From the NCBI RefSeq assembly GCF_000373105.1, contig NZ_KB890422.1, positions 80,206-144,205 of the forward strand: DNA of 64,000 bases, written 5' to 3'. Below are positions 1-8,891 of this stretch, in pieces. Within the stretch, counting starts at the first letter, position 1; every line of letters starts with the position of its first letter. This DNA comes from Neolewinella persica DSM 23188. GTDB taxonomy: Bacteria > Bacteroidota > Bacteroidia > Chitinophagales > Saprospiraceae. The notes under the pieces are model-generated. The model made no database searches. It was not told the DNA's origin and was given only the letters and a program-made list of their open reading frames with translations. The position numbers and the translations under genes are program-made.

Positions 1-77
1 GTACTTCCGTAGAAGTACGGGTTGGTTACTCCATCGCCTGCTCTGGCAAAATGTACTTCCGTAGAAGTACGGGTTGG
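1..77. repeat. Two copies of a 25-bp palindrome-containing direct repeat
   Basis: A 25-bp sequence occurs at 1-25 and again, identically, at 53-77. The copies are separated by 27 bp of unrelated sequence. Each copy begins with a perfect 7-bp dyad (GTACTTC, loop CGTA, GAAGTAC) followed by GGGTTGG. The array is cut by the window edge, so its full size cannot be seen. A REP-like hairpin repeat or a tandem repeat is most likely. A CRISPR array cannot be excluded from two units but has no other support here. Confidence 0.7.
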
Positions 78-126
78 CATAACTACCGAGCAACTACATA
101 AAAAATAAATTATCTTAGTCCCTCCA

Positions 127-2178
127 ATGACAACGACCGAACCCCAACTTATTAACGACATCATCCTGAACGCAGACGCTTCAGGTAACCTCCTTGCCTA
201 CCAGGCAAAAGGCTTCCCTAAGTACCAGAAAGTTTACAGTATTGGTGGAGAACCGGTAGAGAAGGTGATCCGCTTCCCAAACCATGACTTTATTCTGCTC
301 AGTACCGCCACCGGGAATTATTTACGTGACCTCGACAACCAACCGGTAGCGGAAGAGGAACATTGGACCGATTTTTATTTTGAGCCACTAACCGAAGGTC
401 TGTACCGTAAAGATGAACGAAACAACTGGTATGATCTGGAAGGTTTTCGCCTGATGGTGCCGGTATTCCTGAAAGGGGATGTACTGGTGTCTTTGCCGGG
501 CAAAATAAGTCGGAAGTCCTGGGCATTTGCCGGGCAGGAGGTACTGATCAGCCCGCAAGCCCGGTTGATTCAGGTAGGTAAAATGGTTTTCGATACCAAT
601 CTGGAGGCAATACGGTATTTTGGAGAAAGAATTACTGGTTTAGGGCGGGGGCACATCAGCTTCGGTGGGGAGGACCAGTGGCAGGAAGTCTGCCGGGGCC
701 GAACCGAGCGGGCGTTCGTTAACGAGTTTACCGGTGCACCACTCTTGATTAACGATGAAGAAATCATCGCTCATCTTGGCGGAGAAATTCGGGGGATACG
801 ACATTTTGAGGTGCTCCGATCTGCCCAGCGAACATACACCGTAGAGAACGCTGCCGACGCAGTGATCAGTTATCTGAACCGACCACTGGAGGTAGATATG
901 TCTACCTACCTGGAGTTAAACGGCCGGGAAATCGTCCGGGTAACCGACGGCCGTAAAGACTTTTATTTTGACTTACAAACCAGGGCACCTTTTCGGCTGG
1001 CGGCCGCCGGTGAAGAATTGATCCATACCATTAGCCATAAGCCGGTTCGTGTACCAGGTGTAGTGCTTTATGATGTCGGTACGGCTCATAAATTCTTTGT
1101 GTATGATACACGTAACAACCGGCCATTTAAGTTAGAAGGCGAAGATATTTTACCTACTTCCATTGAGGAGGTCAGTGGGTTTGAAGCCTGGTTCTTCCTG
1201 GCATTAATTGACGGAGCATCAAAACTATGCACCAAGCATGACCTGAAGGTGGTGCGCCTCGGTAGTGAAAACCTAGAAATTGCCAACATTTTGAGCAAAT
1301 CTCCCACTAAGCTGGTAAACGCGCGGGGAACCCGCGGAGAGCGGTTGGTGCTTGACTTACGGCGGGGGGCAGAACAACTTACCTTGGCAATGGCCGACGG
1401 ACATCGGATAGAAGCAGCTACCGGTGCTCCGCACCGGATCGGGGATCGCTTTCTACAACATGTTTCTTTAGCCTCTTTGGGCGGAGCCGTTCCCCGGTTG
1501 GTAGACTTGGAACTGGAAACCCTCGCCACCTTCACCCTGCCTGAAGACTTGACGGAATATCCGGACCAGCCCCAAAGTTCCTGTTTTGCGTCTAACCCAA
1601 TTACCGGGATTAATTTTTCCGAAACCTTTTTGGTACAGGGCGAAGCGTTTTTACGGGCGACATTCCTCACCTACCAGGGAGAGGAGGAAGACTTAGTACT
1701 TAAGGCCGGCAACGCCGGCCCGCTACACCTCGACGGAGCCGGGCACCGGAATGAGTTGGTCGTCGGATTTAAGGAACATACCATACATAAACCTTATCAT
1801 CTTGGGGAGCACTTATTGGTGGGCGCACGAACCCTGAACGAAGAATTGAAAAGCGGAGAACTATTGTTTTCCATCAGCCGGTACCAGAGTTGGTTGCCCT
1901 TCTACGACACTTTTTTACCCGTCTTCAGGCGAGCCATCGAGCTGTCGGGTAAAGAGTATTGGCCGTGCTACTTATTTGAAGCACTGGAGCATGGAGGCTC
2001 CGGAGAGTACATCGCTGTGGAAAAGGAGGAGCCCTACCGGGTATTGGCCACCAGAAAGAAGGACAAGGTGCTGCCAAAGATTGTGACCACCAAATCAAGG
2101 GCCTTATTGGACCCGAACGATGTCAGTGGATTGATCGATTTGTTTGTGGACCGAGGAATGCTGGTAGAAGTCGCTTGA
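127..2178 (+). CDS. Large hypothetical protein, cytoplasmic, beta-rich
   Basis: This 683-residue protein has no signal peptide and no membrane segment, so it is probably cytoplasmic. I do not recognise the family. The sequence is full of short beta-strand-like stretches alternating with turns (for example repeated G-x-x-V/L-x-FD or FYFDL patterns around residues 150 and 280), as in a repetitive propeller-like or solenoid protein. That fold reading is an inference. The last 80 residues are more charged and helical. The ATG start lies 9 bp after a TATCTTAG sequence at 111-118 that resembles the Bacteroidota -7 element, but no good -33 element is visible. It stands alone, co-directional with the next gene and 207 bp away. 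The function is unknown. Confidence 0.75.
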   Translation: MTTTEPQLINDIILNADASGNLLAYQAKGFPKYQKVYSIGGEPVEKVIRFPNHDFILLSTATGNYLRDLDNQPVAEEEHWTDFYFEPLTEGLYRKDERNNWYDLEGFRLMVPVFLKGDVLVSLPGKISRKSWAFAGQEVLISPQARLIQVGKMVFDTNLEAIRYFGERITGLGRGHISFGGEDQWQEVCRGRTERAFVNEFTGAPLLINDEEIIAHLGGEIRGIRHFEVLRSAQRTYTVENAADAVISYLNRPLEVDMSTYLELNGREIVRVTDGRKDFYFDLQTRAPFRLAAAGEELIHTISHKPVRVPGVVLYDVGTAHKFFVYDTRNNRPFKLEGEDILPTSIEEVSGFEAWFFLALIDGASKLCTKHDLKVVRLGSENLEIANILSKSPTKLVNARGTRGERLVLDLRRGAEQLTLAMADGHRIEAATGAPHRIGDRFLQHVSLASLGGAVPRLVDLELETLATFTLPEDLTEYPDQPQSSCFASNPITGINFSETFLVQGEAFLRATFLTYQGEEEDLVLKAGNAGPLHLDGAGHRNELVVGFKEHTIHKPYHLGEHLLVGARTLNEELKSGELLFSISRYQSWLPFYDTFLPVFRRAIELSGKEYWPCYLFEALEHGGSGEYIAVEKEEPYRVLATRKKDKVLPKIVTTKSRALLDPNDVSGLIDLFVDRGMLVEVA

Positions 2179-2385
2179 TAGGTGGCCCCTATCCCCTTTC
2201 CTTTCGAAGGTATCCCCTACTTCCTTAACGATCCTTTAATTGTCCGGAGCTGAAATTTTAAGACTTTCAGGTGCAACCTTTACCTACCGGCAAACGCCAT
2301 TAGGGTAAATGACCCTTTTGAAAAGACCATTGTGGCCTTATCAAATACCTAACTCAACAAATTTTAATTCACAAAAGACTATATC

Positions 2386-3039
2386 ATGAGACTCCTCTTT
2401 TTCTTTTTCTGTGTATTCACCTTTTCCGCATTGCAGGCACAAGACGTAAGCGTAGATTACGATGGCCCCGTTCTTGCTTACCAGGCTGAAGATGCTTCCG
2501 AAGCACTTGATCTTGGCCTCAACTCCCGGGGCCGCGAACGCACCCTCCTCGGTGACCTGGACCTTACCGGCGCATGGGGTGGCCCTACCTATAATTACTC
2601 CATGACCGGAGATGACTGGGCACTGGTCCGTGGTGGCTTCGGTGGTCTTGAATTCGGTGAAGAATTTTTCATCGGTTACGGCGGATGGAAAGGTCGTGAG
2701 TCCTTCACTGTTGATGATCCGGTGACAACTTCTCCGCAGTTCGATTTCAAGCACAGCGGATTGATTCTGGCTTATGCCCCATTTTCTGATAACGCCATAC
2801 ATCCACGTATCACGACCATCTTCGGGCCAGGTAAAGTTGATGTAGCCGGCGAAGGCCGGGACCGCATGCTGGTAGGACAGGCAATGGTTGGCCTGGAACT
2901 CAACTTGTTCCAGTGGTTCCGTATTGGTGCCGAAGGTGGCTACCGTTTCAGTACTGGGGTAGATAGTGAACTGATCTCAGATCGGGACGTATCAGGTGCC
3001 ATTGTTCAGTTGGAAGCTCGTTTTGGTTTCAGCTGGTAG
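2386..3039 (+). CDS. Small outer-membrane beta-barrel-like protein
   Basis: This 217-residue protein starts with a classical signal peptide (MRLLFFFFCVFTFSALQAQ, cut expected after AQ). The mature part is rich in aromatic and glycine-containing amphipathic strands (YGGWKG, GLELNLFQWFRIGAEGGYRF) and ends in LEARFGFSW, with an aromatic final residue as expected for an outer-membrane barrel. It resembles small uncharacterised Bacteroidota beta-barrels. No specific substrate or partner can be named. It is convergent with the metalloprotease gene downstream, and the 260 bp between them are filled with hairpins. Confidence 0.7.
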   Translation: MRLLFFFFCVFTFSALQAQDVSVDYDGPVLAYQAEDASEALDLGLNSRGRERTLLGDLDLTGAWGGPTYNYSMTGDDWALVRGGFGGLEFGEEFFIGYGGWKGRESFTVDDPVTTSPQFDFKHSGLILAYAPFSDNAIHPRITTIFGPGKVDVAGEGRDRMLVGQAMVGLELNLFQWFRIGAEGGYRFSTGVDSELISDRDVSGAIVQLEARFGFSW

Positions 3040-3042
3040 GCT

Positions 3043-3168
3043 TTGTACTCAGGATTCAGCATTCAGAACTCAGTTTTCAGTATTCAAGTTTCAATGGCAA
3101 ACAGGAATCTATTCTGGAAACTGAACACTGGTTCCTGAAAACTGATCCCTGTATACTGAAACCTGAGT
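3043..3168. repeat. Degenerate short-unit repeat forming a large imperfect inverted repeat
   Basis: Right after the upstream gene there is a run of imperfect TTCAG/CTCAG units (3048-3090). About 40 bp later a complementary run follows (CTGAAAACTGA and similar). The outermost arms GTACTCAGG and CCTGAGTAC pair exactly. The structure sits in the 3' region of the 2386-3039 gene and could fold into a long hairpin. It is one of several stuttered repeats in intergenic positions of this window. Confidence 0.55.
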
Positions 3169-3171
3169 ACT

Positions 3172-3206
3172 AAAAAAAAGCCCCGCCAGGTAAGTCCGAC
3201 GGGGCC
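3172..3206 (-). terminator. Intrinsic terminator for the metalloprotease gene
   Basis: Read on the minus strand this is GCCCCG, a 14-nt loop, CGGGGC, then eight consecutive T, which is the canonical form of a rho-independent terminator. It lies about 100 bp downstream of the minus-strand gene that ends at 3300. Confidence 0.7.
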
Positions 3207-3247
3207 GAAAGCCGATTGGTTCAAAACAAGTTAATCTTTGCAAAATT

Positions 3248-3282
3248 GGCGGGGAACGTGACCATCAGGTCGGTTCCCCGCC
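3248..3282 (-). terminator. Second hairpin, first in line after the metalloprotease stop
   Basis: The 10-bp arms GGCGGGGAAC (3248-3257) and GTTCCCCGCC (3273-3282) are perfectly complementary around a 15-nt loop. On the minus strand a short AATTTTG tract follows. It lies 18 bp from the stop codon, so together with the hairpin at 3172-3206 it would form a tandem terminator. Confidence 0.6.
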
Positions 3283-3299
3283 AGTTTTACAGGAAAACC

Positions 3300-5762
3300 C
3301 TACCGGGCAACAGTAAACTTGGTTGTTGTGCTATAGCCACTTGAGGCTTCGAGGCGAAGTAAGTAAGTGCCAACCGGTAAATTCAGGATAGGAATGGTGA
3401 CCTGTTGGTTACCTTGTGTGAGCCGCTGTTGCAGTTTGTGCACTGTACGGCCGGTAACATCAACAATACGGATACTTGCGGTAGTCGCTTCCTTTACACT
3501 TACGTCAAGGTTGAGCAGATCGGATGCAGGGTTCGGGAAAACCTGCAACGTTTCATCCTGGTTGTTTACCGAAGGTTCCGGTGTAGTAACGATGGGCTCT
3601 CCCTCGCCGGGAATCAAGGCTACGCAACTGCTGCCTTCGTAGATCCGAATATTGCGGAAAAAGGAGTTGCCATTGCGTGAACCACCGTCGTGGTCAGCAG
3701 TGAAGAACAGTCGGTTAAAGTTTCCGGTATAGTATTGGCCTACAGGAATGGTGTAAGCCTTCCAAACGCCCGTTTGTGAATAGGTGTTAAAAGCTCCGAT
3801 GCCCCAGTTTTGAGTACCGAACATCTGGAAAGTAAAGTTGGAGCTGATGCCGTTATTGTTATCGAAACCAATGCCGTGAATCTCCCCCTGGATGGTAGAT
3901 CCGAATTCGAATTCAATGATGGTATTGGACGTAACCGTGTAGTTAAGGTTGATGCTCTTCCAGGCATTATTCTGGATCATGATCGTATTTGCGTCCATTA
4001 CGGCTACTGTGCCACGGTCCTGAGCTCCGCCGTAGGTGGTTGGTGGGTTCGTGACAAAGCTCAAGGCGTCGCAGGTAGTGTCGCCACCACCATCATCATC
4101 TCCGCCGCCGCCACCGCCGCCAGTTTGGGCGCAGAAATCTTCGGTGGTGCTTCTGCCAAAGTTGCCGCCGGTGGCGACGTCTGTACCATTTAGGTTAATG
4201 GTATAAGCACCATTGCCGTAAGAGCAGCAGATGCCATCTCCGTAGGAGTCGGTGATGCTGAAGGTGTAACAACCGTCAGGTAAACAGGCCTCTTCAGTGT
4301 AGGTAGTGTTCCTGCTGGTGTAACCGCTTCCGGAGGCAACGGTAGAGCCCGAAGCATTGGTAAGCGTCCAGGCGGTCTCGCTTGGGTAATTGTCAGTAAG
4401 GATGGTGATCGTTGTAACGTTGTCGGTACAGCTGCCGCCGCCGCCACCGCCGCCGCCACCGCCACCGCCGCCGCCAGAGCAGGAGCTGAGGCAATTGCCG
4501 TTGTAGGCGCGGTTACGCATAAGGTTGCCTGGCTGAGAGCCAAAACCCAGGTTGAAGTTTACGCCTGCACTGGTGAGGTGGCAGTAACTCATAATGGTGC
4601 CACCACCACTTGGTATGCTTGGCCGGGCACAGCCACCGGAAGTGGGATAGCAACCGTCGATGGCTGTATTATTTCCATTCCAGACACAGGCGTGGGTATG
4701 CTGCGAGCCGAAATTATGACCCAATTCGTGTGCCATTACGTTGACGGACCAACTGTAGGAGGGCACGTTGTTGAAACTGTTGTCGATTGAGCTAAAACCA
4801 TATCCGTAGTTATTGGAGCACAGCACATCCACATACGCCACGCCGCCGCTGGCCTGGAAAGACACGAGGTGGGCGATGTCGCCGTTGAAGCTGGTACGGT
4901 TAGCCAGGAAGGCATTTAGGTTGCCACCGCTGGAACCACTGTTGTAAGGGTCGTTGGTCGTCCAGACAAATAACTCGCTCATGACCAGGTTGATATTTTC
5001 ATTGGCGTAGAGGACTGCCACCTGATTGAATAGACCGGTGATGAAGCTGGTAACGGCGGAGCTGCTGCCTCGTTGCTGGAAGATGGAATAATCAGCCTCC
5101 ATAAATACGTTGACACAATTGTTGGCATCCTTTTGGCTGGGGTCCACGTCAATCAGCTCCTTTGGGCTGTAGGGTAGGCCAGAGTCAGGTGTGGCACATT
5201 CGCCCAGGTCAGGTGGGGGGAGGTCTTTGTCGTTGTAGAGTATGTGCTGTTCTCCTTTGGTTAGTTTTCCCAGAACGAAGTTGCCCGCATCGGTAGCAAT
5301 GATGCCGCTGACTTCTCCCTCAAAGACAGAAATCGCCACCAGGCTGTTGGGGTCATCAGAGACGATGCCCCGGTAATGCAGGCCCAGTGCAGCTTTTTTG
5401 TAATACTTAGAACCACTTTCAGTGATCCTGAAGTCGTCGGAAAAGATGCTAGCGCGAACCAGCGCAACCTTACCGATATTGCCGGGCAGCATCAGTTCGA
5501 GGTTTTCTGGGGCGGCTTCCCGTAACTCGGTGAGTGCTTGGGTATTGAGGTCTAGCATGTCGTACGGAGCACCTGCTTTATCCAGGGTAGCGACCGGAGC
5601 GGCGCTTTTTGCGAAGGAGAAAAGCGCAAAGCGCTCCTCGAAACTCTTTTCGGCGCGGGCCTCTTCAATGAGTACAGCGGGCCGTAAATCCTGGGCCGTA
5701 AGGCCAAGGGTGGTCAGCAGGGCCGTGCAAAGCACTGCTAGACAGAAAGTAATAATGCGCAT
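3300..5762 (-). CDS. Secreted M12B/reprolysin-like zinc metalloprotease with T9SS sorting domain
   Basis: This 820-residue protein is a predicted secreted zinc endopeptidase. It has a signal peptide (residues 1-23, ending TAQ) and a propeptide-like region to about 200. The catalytic domain contains HELGHNFGSQH at 345-355, the HExxHxxGxxH zinc motif of metzincins, followed by IMSYCH (Met-turn). A run of 14 glycines (about 430-443) leads to a Cys-rich module (SCTDNVTTITI onward) with the DSYGDGICCSYGNG pattern seen in many T9SS cargos. A second Gly/Asp linker (about 547-561) leads to a beta-sandwich domain that could bind carbohydrate. The C-terminus from VFPNPASDLL (about 739-820) is a type A T9SS sorting signal. 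It is transcribed alone and is probably released or anchored at the cell surface. Substrates are unknown. Confidence 0.9.
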   Translation of the reverse strand: MRIITFCLAVLCTALLTTLGLTAQDLRPAVLIEEARAEKSFEERFALFSFAKSAAPVATLDKAGAPYDMLDLNTQALTELREAAPENLELMLPGNIGKVALVRASIFSDDFRITESGSKYYKKAALGLHYRGIVSDDPNSLVAISVFEGEVSGIIATDAGNFVLGKLTKGEQHILYNDKDLPPPDLGECATPDSGLPYSPKELIDVDPSQKDANNCVNVFMEADYSIFQQRGSSSAVTSFITGLFNQVAVLYANENINLVMSELFVWTTNDPYNSGSSGGNLNAFLANRTSFNGDIAHLVSFQASGGVAYVDVLCSNNYGYGFSSIDNSFNNVPSYSWSVNVMAHELGHNFGSQHTHACVWNGNNTAIDGCYPTSGGCARPSIPSGGGTIMSYCHLTSAGVNFNLGFGSQPGNLMRNRAYNGNCLSSCSGGGGGGGGGGGGGGSCTDNVTTITILTDNYPSETAWTLTNASGSTVASGSGYTSRNTTYTEEACLPDGCYTFSITDSYGDGICCSYGNGAYTINLNGTDVATGGNFGRSTTEDFCAQTGGGGGGGDDDGGGDTTCDALSFVTNPPTTYGGAQDRGTVAVMDANTIMIQNNAWKSINLNYTVTSNTIIEFEFGSTIQGEIHGIGFDNNNGISSNFTFQMFGTQNWGIGAFNTYSQTGVWKAYTIPVGQYYTGNFNRLFFTADHDGGSRNGNSFFRNIRIYEGSSCVALIPGEGEPIVTTPEPSVNNQDETLQVFPNPASDLLNLDVSVKEATTASIRIVDVTGRTVHKLQQRLTQGNQQVTIPILNLPVGTYLLRLEASSGYSTTTKFTVAR
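4433..4476. repeat. GCC/ACC triplet repeat encoding a poly-glycine linker
   Basis: A near-perfect trinucleotide repeat (plus strand GCC/ACC) encodes the glycine run between the catalytic and accessory domains of the metalloprotease. Gain or loss of units stays in frame, so linker length could vary between strains. A shorter GCC/ATC tract at 4083-4123 encodes the second Gly/Asp linker. Confidence 0.75.
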
Positions 5763-6246
5763 AGTTGCATTTATGTTAGAAAGCTATGAAAATGAGCACA
5801 CCGTGCAGGCACGGTGGGCGTTGGTTTTGATCCTTAAACTATGCTGGGGTGTTCGTTCAGACAAAAAATAGATTGCATCCGCTGCAAGCAGCGAAGGCAG
5901 TAGTTTTTAGTTCAAAATTTGTGGGGAAGGAAAGACCTTAGAAGCTTACCGAGCCGCCCGTGCAAGGACAACTCAAATGGTAAAAAAAACTATTACTGGT
6001 AGAATAGATGCCCGAAAAACGAGAGGCGGCTGATTCTATTGCCCAAGGGGGCAGAAAATATTAACTAAAAAACAATGTAAGTTGCCCTGCTTGCTCCTTT
6101 AAGGCTCTTTGTACCTGCGGCCGCGCCTGATTTTCTAAATACTCCCATAGGATTAGAAGCCTCCGCAGTAACCTATGCTAAAGAGTGTTTTTTATTTTCA
6201 GAATGCCCTTATCTTCGCCACGCACATTCATTAAAATCCTATAACC
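5763..6246. other. Intergenic region without a gene
   Basis: This 484-bp gap separates the divergent metalloprotease and barrel genes. It contains a perfect palindrome (8-bp arms CACCGTGC/GCACGGTG, 5799-5816) 37 bp upstream of the metalloprotease start, which could be an operator. It also contains one copy of the dispersed bipartite element (6091-6127). TATCTTCG (6210-6217), 29 bp before the next start codon, resembles a Bacteroidota -7 box. I see no coding sequence. Confidence 0.5.
6091..6127 (+). repeat. Dispersed bipartite element, copy 1
   Basis: The distal box TGCTCCTT (6092-6099) and the core TGTACCTGCGGCCGCGCC (6110-6127) match the window consensus, TGCTCC-N12-15-TGCACCTGCGGCCGCGCC, at 17 of 18 core positions. 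This copy is intergenic. Confidence 0.7.
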
Positions 6247-6876
6247 ATGCGTACAATTCTTTCTCTTCTTTTTGTTGTGGCCCTTTGTGGCAGCAACCTC
6301 TCCGCCCAGAACTTTGGCGTTCGCGGCGGCCTCAACTTAACCACTATTTCCGTTGATACCGATGGTGCTAACGTTTCTTTCGACCGGCAGGCTAACCTCA
6401 TGCTGGGCTTATTCCTCGACCTGCCACTCGGCGGAGAAAAATTCATGCTGTCCCCCGAATTGAGCTTCGTTGGCCGCAGCTATGGAGTCGACTTTGACTT
6501 TTTGGGCACGAACATAGAAACTAAGGTCAATCTGGCTTACCTGGACCTGGGGGTGCTGGCCAAATACATGATCGTAGACAACGGATCGGTCGGGTTTTAC
6601 GTAGCGGCCGGACCCGTTGTCAGCTATGCCATGAGCGGTAATGTTGAAACAAATGGGGACAAGGAAGACATCGAATTCGATGATGAAGATGGCTTTAACC
6701 GGACCAACCTTAACCTCGCTGGAGCCGCAGGCCTCACTTTTGGACAGAAGTTTTTCGTTGAAGGACGGTACATGGCCGGTCTTAGCAGCCTGGGTGATGG
6801 CGAAGATGGAGAGGGGGATACGAAATGGAACTCCATCGGTATCAACGGCGGTGTTCGGATTCCACTCGGCAACTAA
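6247..6876 (+). CDS. Porin-family outer-membrane beta-barrel protein
   Basis: This 209-residue protein has a signal peptide (1-20, ending LSAQ). The mature protein opens with NFGVRGGLNLTTI, the first-strand signature of the OMP_b-brl_2 (PorT-like) barrels common in Bacteroidota. Strands such as MLSPELSFVGRSYGVDF, AYLDLGVLAKYMI and FYVAAGPVVSYAMSG follow, and the last strand is GINGGVRIPLGN. An acidic loop (NGDKEDIEFDDEDG, about 137-150) may bind cations. The protein should sit in the outer membrane. Its substrate or structural role cannot be told from sequence. It is monocistronic and ends in a very strong terminator. Confidence 0.8.
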   Translation: MRTILSLLFVVALCGSNLSAQNFGVRGGLNLTTISVDTDGANVSFDRQANLMLGLFLDLPLGGEKFMLSPELSFVGRSYGVDFDFLGTNIETKVNLAYLDLGVLAKYMIVDNGSVGFYVAAGPVVSYAMSGNVETNGDKEDIEFDDEDGFNRTNLNLAGAAGLTFGQKFFVEGRYMAGLSSLGDGEDGEGDTKWNSIGINGGVRIPLGN

Positions 6877-6904
6877 TTTATGATCAAACCGACCTGTTCA
6901 AAAA

Positions 6905-6945
6905 CAAAAACGGCACGCATGAATATGCGTGCCGTTTTTGTTTTT
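6905..6945 (+). terminator. Strong intrinsic terminator, possibly bidirectional
   Basis: A perfect 16-bp stem (6905-6920 with 6925-6940) has a GAAT loop and ends in a T-run (6936-6945). The A-run on the other side gives a T-run on the minus strand too. It lies 28 bp after the stop codon of the porin-family gene and between convergent genes, so it could serve both. Confidence 0.9.
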
Positions 6946-7055
6946 GCCGGAAGGAGAAACCTGAACCCTGACTGTAGCTCGTTGAATGGAATTCCAATCG
7001 GGGGGGTAGGATTTTAAGGTATCCGCCCCAAAGACCAATAGACCAATAGACCAAT

Positions 7056-7670
7056 TTATCCCATTTCCTGTACTACTTCCTTAACCTGTGGCATCATCCG
7101 CTTGAGCATGGATTCGATACCGGACTTGAGGGTCACCGTTGAGCTGGGGCAACCACTGCAGGAGCCCTGCATGATGACCGTCACGATACCTTCATGGTAG
7201 CTTTTAAATTCGATGTTGCCACCGTCCATTTCAACGGCTGGCTTAACGTAAGTATCGATCAGTTCCTTGATCTGCTTTACTGCTTCGGCGTCGTCCTCAT
7301 CGTATTCGTAACTCACGCCACGTTCTTCCTCAATGCGGGCAACCTCTTCGGCAAAACCTTCTTTGATAATCGGTTTGTCGTCCTGCAGGTAGTCCTTGAT
7401 GTACTCCTTGAGTTTGAGCATGACGTCCTCCCAGCTGTAGTTGAACTCTTTGGTCAGGGTCACGTAGTTGTTCGCGATGTAGACCTTCTTTACGTAGGGG
7501 AAATCGTACAAAGCAGCGGCCAGCTCCGACCATTCACGGGCGAATTCTTCTTCTTTAAATTCAGCCGTGCCATTGTAAAGCATGCGGTTGGTCACAAACT
7601 TTAAACTTTCCGGGTTGGGGGTCTGCTCGGTGTAGAGCAGTACGGGGCGCTTGGTGGCAGTTTGACTCAT
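7056..7670 (-). CDS. Nfu/NifU-family iron-sulfur cluster carrier
   Basis: This 204-residue cytoplasmic protein delivers assembled Fe-S clusters to apo-enzymes. The N-terminal Nfu_N domain is marked by YTEQTPNPESLKFVTNRML near residues 14-33. An acidic linker (about 115-130) leads to the C-terminal NifU domain with GGNIEFKSYHEGIVTVIMQG and the CxxC pair Cys171/Cys174 (GSCSGCPSS), which holds the cluster at a dimer interface in this family. The length and two-domain layout fit mitochondrial-type NFU1 and bacterial relatives. No other SUF or ISC gene is adjacent, so it is probably transcribed alone. Confidence 0.92.
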   Translation of the reverse strand: MSQTATKRPVLLYTEQTPNPESLKFVTNRMLYNGTAEFKEEEFAREWSELAAALYDFPYVKKVYIANNYVTLTKEFNYSWEDVMLKLKEYIKDYLQDDKPIIKEGFAEEVARIEEERGVSYEYDEDDAEAVKQIKELIDTYVKPAVEMDGGNIEFKSYHEGIVTVIMQGSCSGCPSSTVTLKSGIESMLKRMMPQVKEVVQEMG

Positions 7671-7975
7671 AATTTTTGTTTTTCGGGCCTTTGCCCTGGT
7701 CGATTAAACACCTTTAGGCCGCTTGGGTTTAATCAAGGGGGCAAGTTGTCAAGTTATCGGGTTGTCAAGGGGGCAAGGTGTCAAGTTGTCAAGTTGTCGT
7801 GTGTCCGGACAACTTAACAACCCGACAACTTGACCAATGCGGGGCCGCAGGTGCAATAAAATACAGAAGGAGCAAGGGAAGACACATTGATTTTCACCTT
7901 TCGCCAACCATTACCGGACAAAACCCCATCTTTGCTCTGTAGTTCAGGCTGAGTAGGCCGGGGACTCAGATTCCA
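7671..7975. repeat. Intergenic region with CAAGTTGTC repeats and a hairpin
   Basis: This gap between divergent genes contains 7741-7836, built from imperfect copies of a 9-bp unit CAAGTTGTC followed by complementary units (GACAACTTAACAAC, GACAACTTG), so the run can fold back on itself. The same unit recurs at 31030-31075. CATCTTTG at 7927-7934 is a plausible -7 element for the plus-strand gene. No coding sequence is apparent. Confidence 0.6.
7838..7875 (-). repeat. Dispersed bipartite element, copy 2
   Basis: In reverse orientation the core at 7838-7855 matches 16 of 18 positions and the distal box AAGGAGCA lies at 7867-7874. It sits between the CAAGTTGTC hairpin and the promoter region of the 7976 gene. 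Confidence 0.7.
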
Positions 7976-8881
7976 ATGAACCAAAATTTAAACATGCGCA
8001 TTTTTCTACTGACTTTAACCCTGTGCTCGGTTTCCCTTATCACCCCACTGTTCGCACAAGAATTTAGCGGCGGCTTTCGTGCCGGCCTTAACTTTATTTC
8101 TTTCGATGGTGATCCGGAAATGAGTGCCGATGGTTCCATCACTTTCGAAGAGTTTAAGCGGACGACCGGATTTCACGTTGGGGCCACTTTTGCCCTTGCG
8201 TTCACTGATCTGGTTGGCGTAAAAGCAGACCTGATGTACAGCCAGAAGGGTGGGGAGCGGCGCTTCACCAACACGCCTTCCTTCTTTTATCTTTACTCCG
8301 GCCCGGAGGATAGCGAAGGGGAGGTAAATTTCGGCACCCTCAATTCAGAGATAGATGTGGTAAACAGCTATATTGATATCCCGGTATTGGCTTACTACAG
8401 AATTGGAATTTTTGAATTGGAAGCCGGTGCCAGCATGGGCTTTATGGTCAATAGTGAGGTGTCTGGTGGCAAGACCTACACCAACACTCGTTTTGGCGGT
8501 GGGGATAACCCCATCATTCTGAATGTGGATGGCCGGTATTTCAGCGACGAGGCTGCCGGAGCAGGAATCATCAGCCTTTCCTCTACGCCACTTCCAAGTA
8601 CCTCAGTGTTACCTCCCGAAGTTATTTCCGCCTACTACAACAATAGCAGTAATGACCCGCTGTACCGCCGCTTCGATTTCGGTCTGATCGGAGGGCTCAA
8701 TGTGTTCCTGAACAATGGCCTGTTCATTGGTGGCCGGTATCAGTATGGCCTTACCGACCTGACGCGTCCGGAAAATGATTTGAGGCGTGCCAATGAAGAC
8801 CAGATTGGTGGCCGGGAATACAATGCGGACGATAAGGACTATAGCCGTTCGTTTCAGGCAAGTATCGGGTTTCGTTTCTAG
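7976..8881 (+). CDS. Outer-membrane beta-barrel protein (PorT-like)
   Basis: This 301-residue protein has a signal peptide ending TPLFAQ. The start may be ATG 7976 or the in-frame ATG at 7994 (MRIFLLTLTL), and the second gives a more typical signal peptide. The mature N-terminus EFSGGFRAGLNFISFDGD is the usual first strand of OMP_b-brl_2 proteins. The strands FHVGATFALAF, VGVKADLMYSQKGGERR, SYIDIPVLAYYRIG and FELEAGASMGFMV follow, and it closes with SFQASIGFRF. An inserted loop (about 160-220) is variable and low in strand content. It should be an outer-membrane barrel of unknown function. It converges with the TonB-type receptor gene only 10 bp away, so the two transcripts probably overlap. 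Confidence 0.8.
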   Translation: MNQNLNMRIFLLTLTLCSVSLITPLFAQEFSGGFRAGLNFISFDGDPEMSADGSITFEEFKRTTGFHVGATFALAFTDLVGVKADLMYSQKGGERRFTNTPSFFYLYSGPEDSEGEVNFGTLNSEIDVVNSYIDIPVLAYYRIGIFELEAGASMGFMVNSEVSGGKTYTNTRFGGGDNPIILNVDGRYFSDEAAGAGIISLSSTPLPSTSVLPPEVISAYYNNSSNDPLYRRFDFGLIGGLNVFLNNGLFIGGRYQYGLTDLTRPENDLRRANEDQIGGREYNADDKDYSRSFQASIGFRF

Positions 8882-8891
8882 CAGGCTTCTG

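Noticed and set aside
1-77. CRISPR array
   Set aside because: Only two repeat units are visible, the spacer cannot be compared with others, and no cas gene is in the window. A REP-like repeat is the simpler reading.
1086-1670. 194-residue minus-strand frame
   Set aside because: It is antisense to the long 127-2178 gene and has the Ser/Arg-rich composition typical of shadow frames.
3810-4193. Plus-strand frames opposite the metalloprotease gene
   Set aside because: They are antisense to a clear zinc protease and Gly-linker coding sequence and have no signal or domain of their own.
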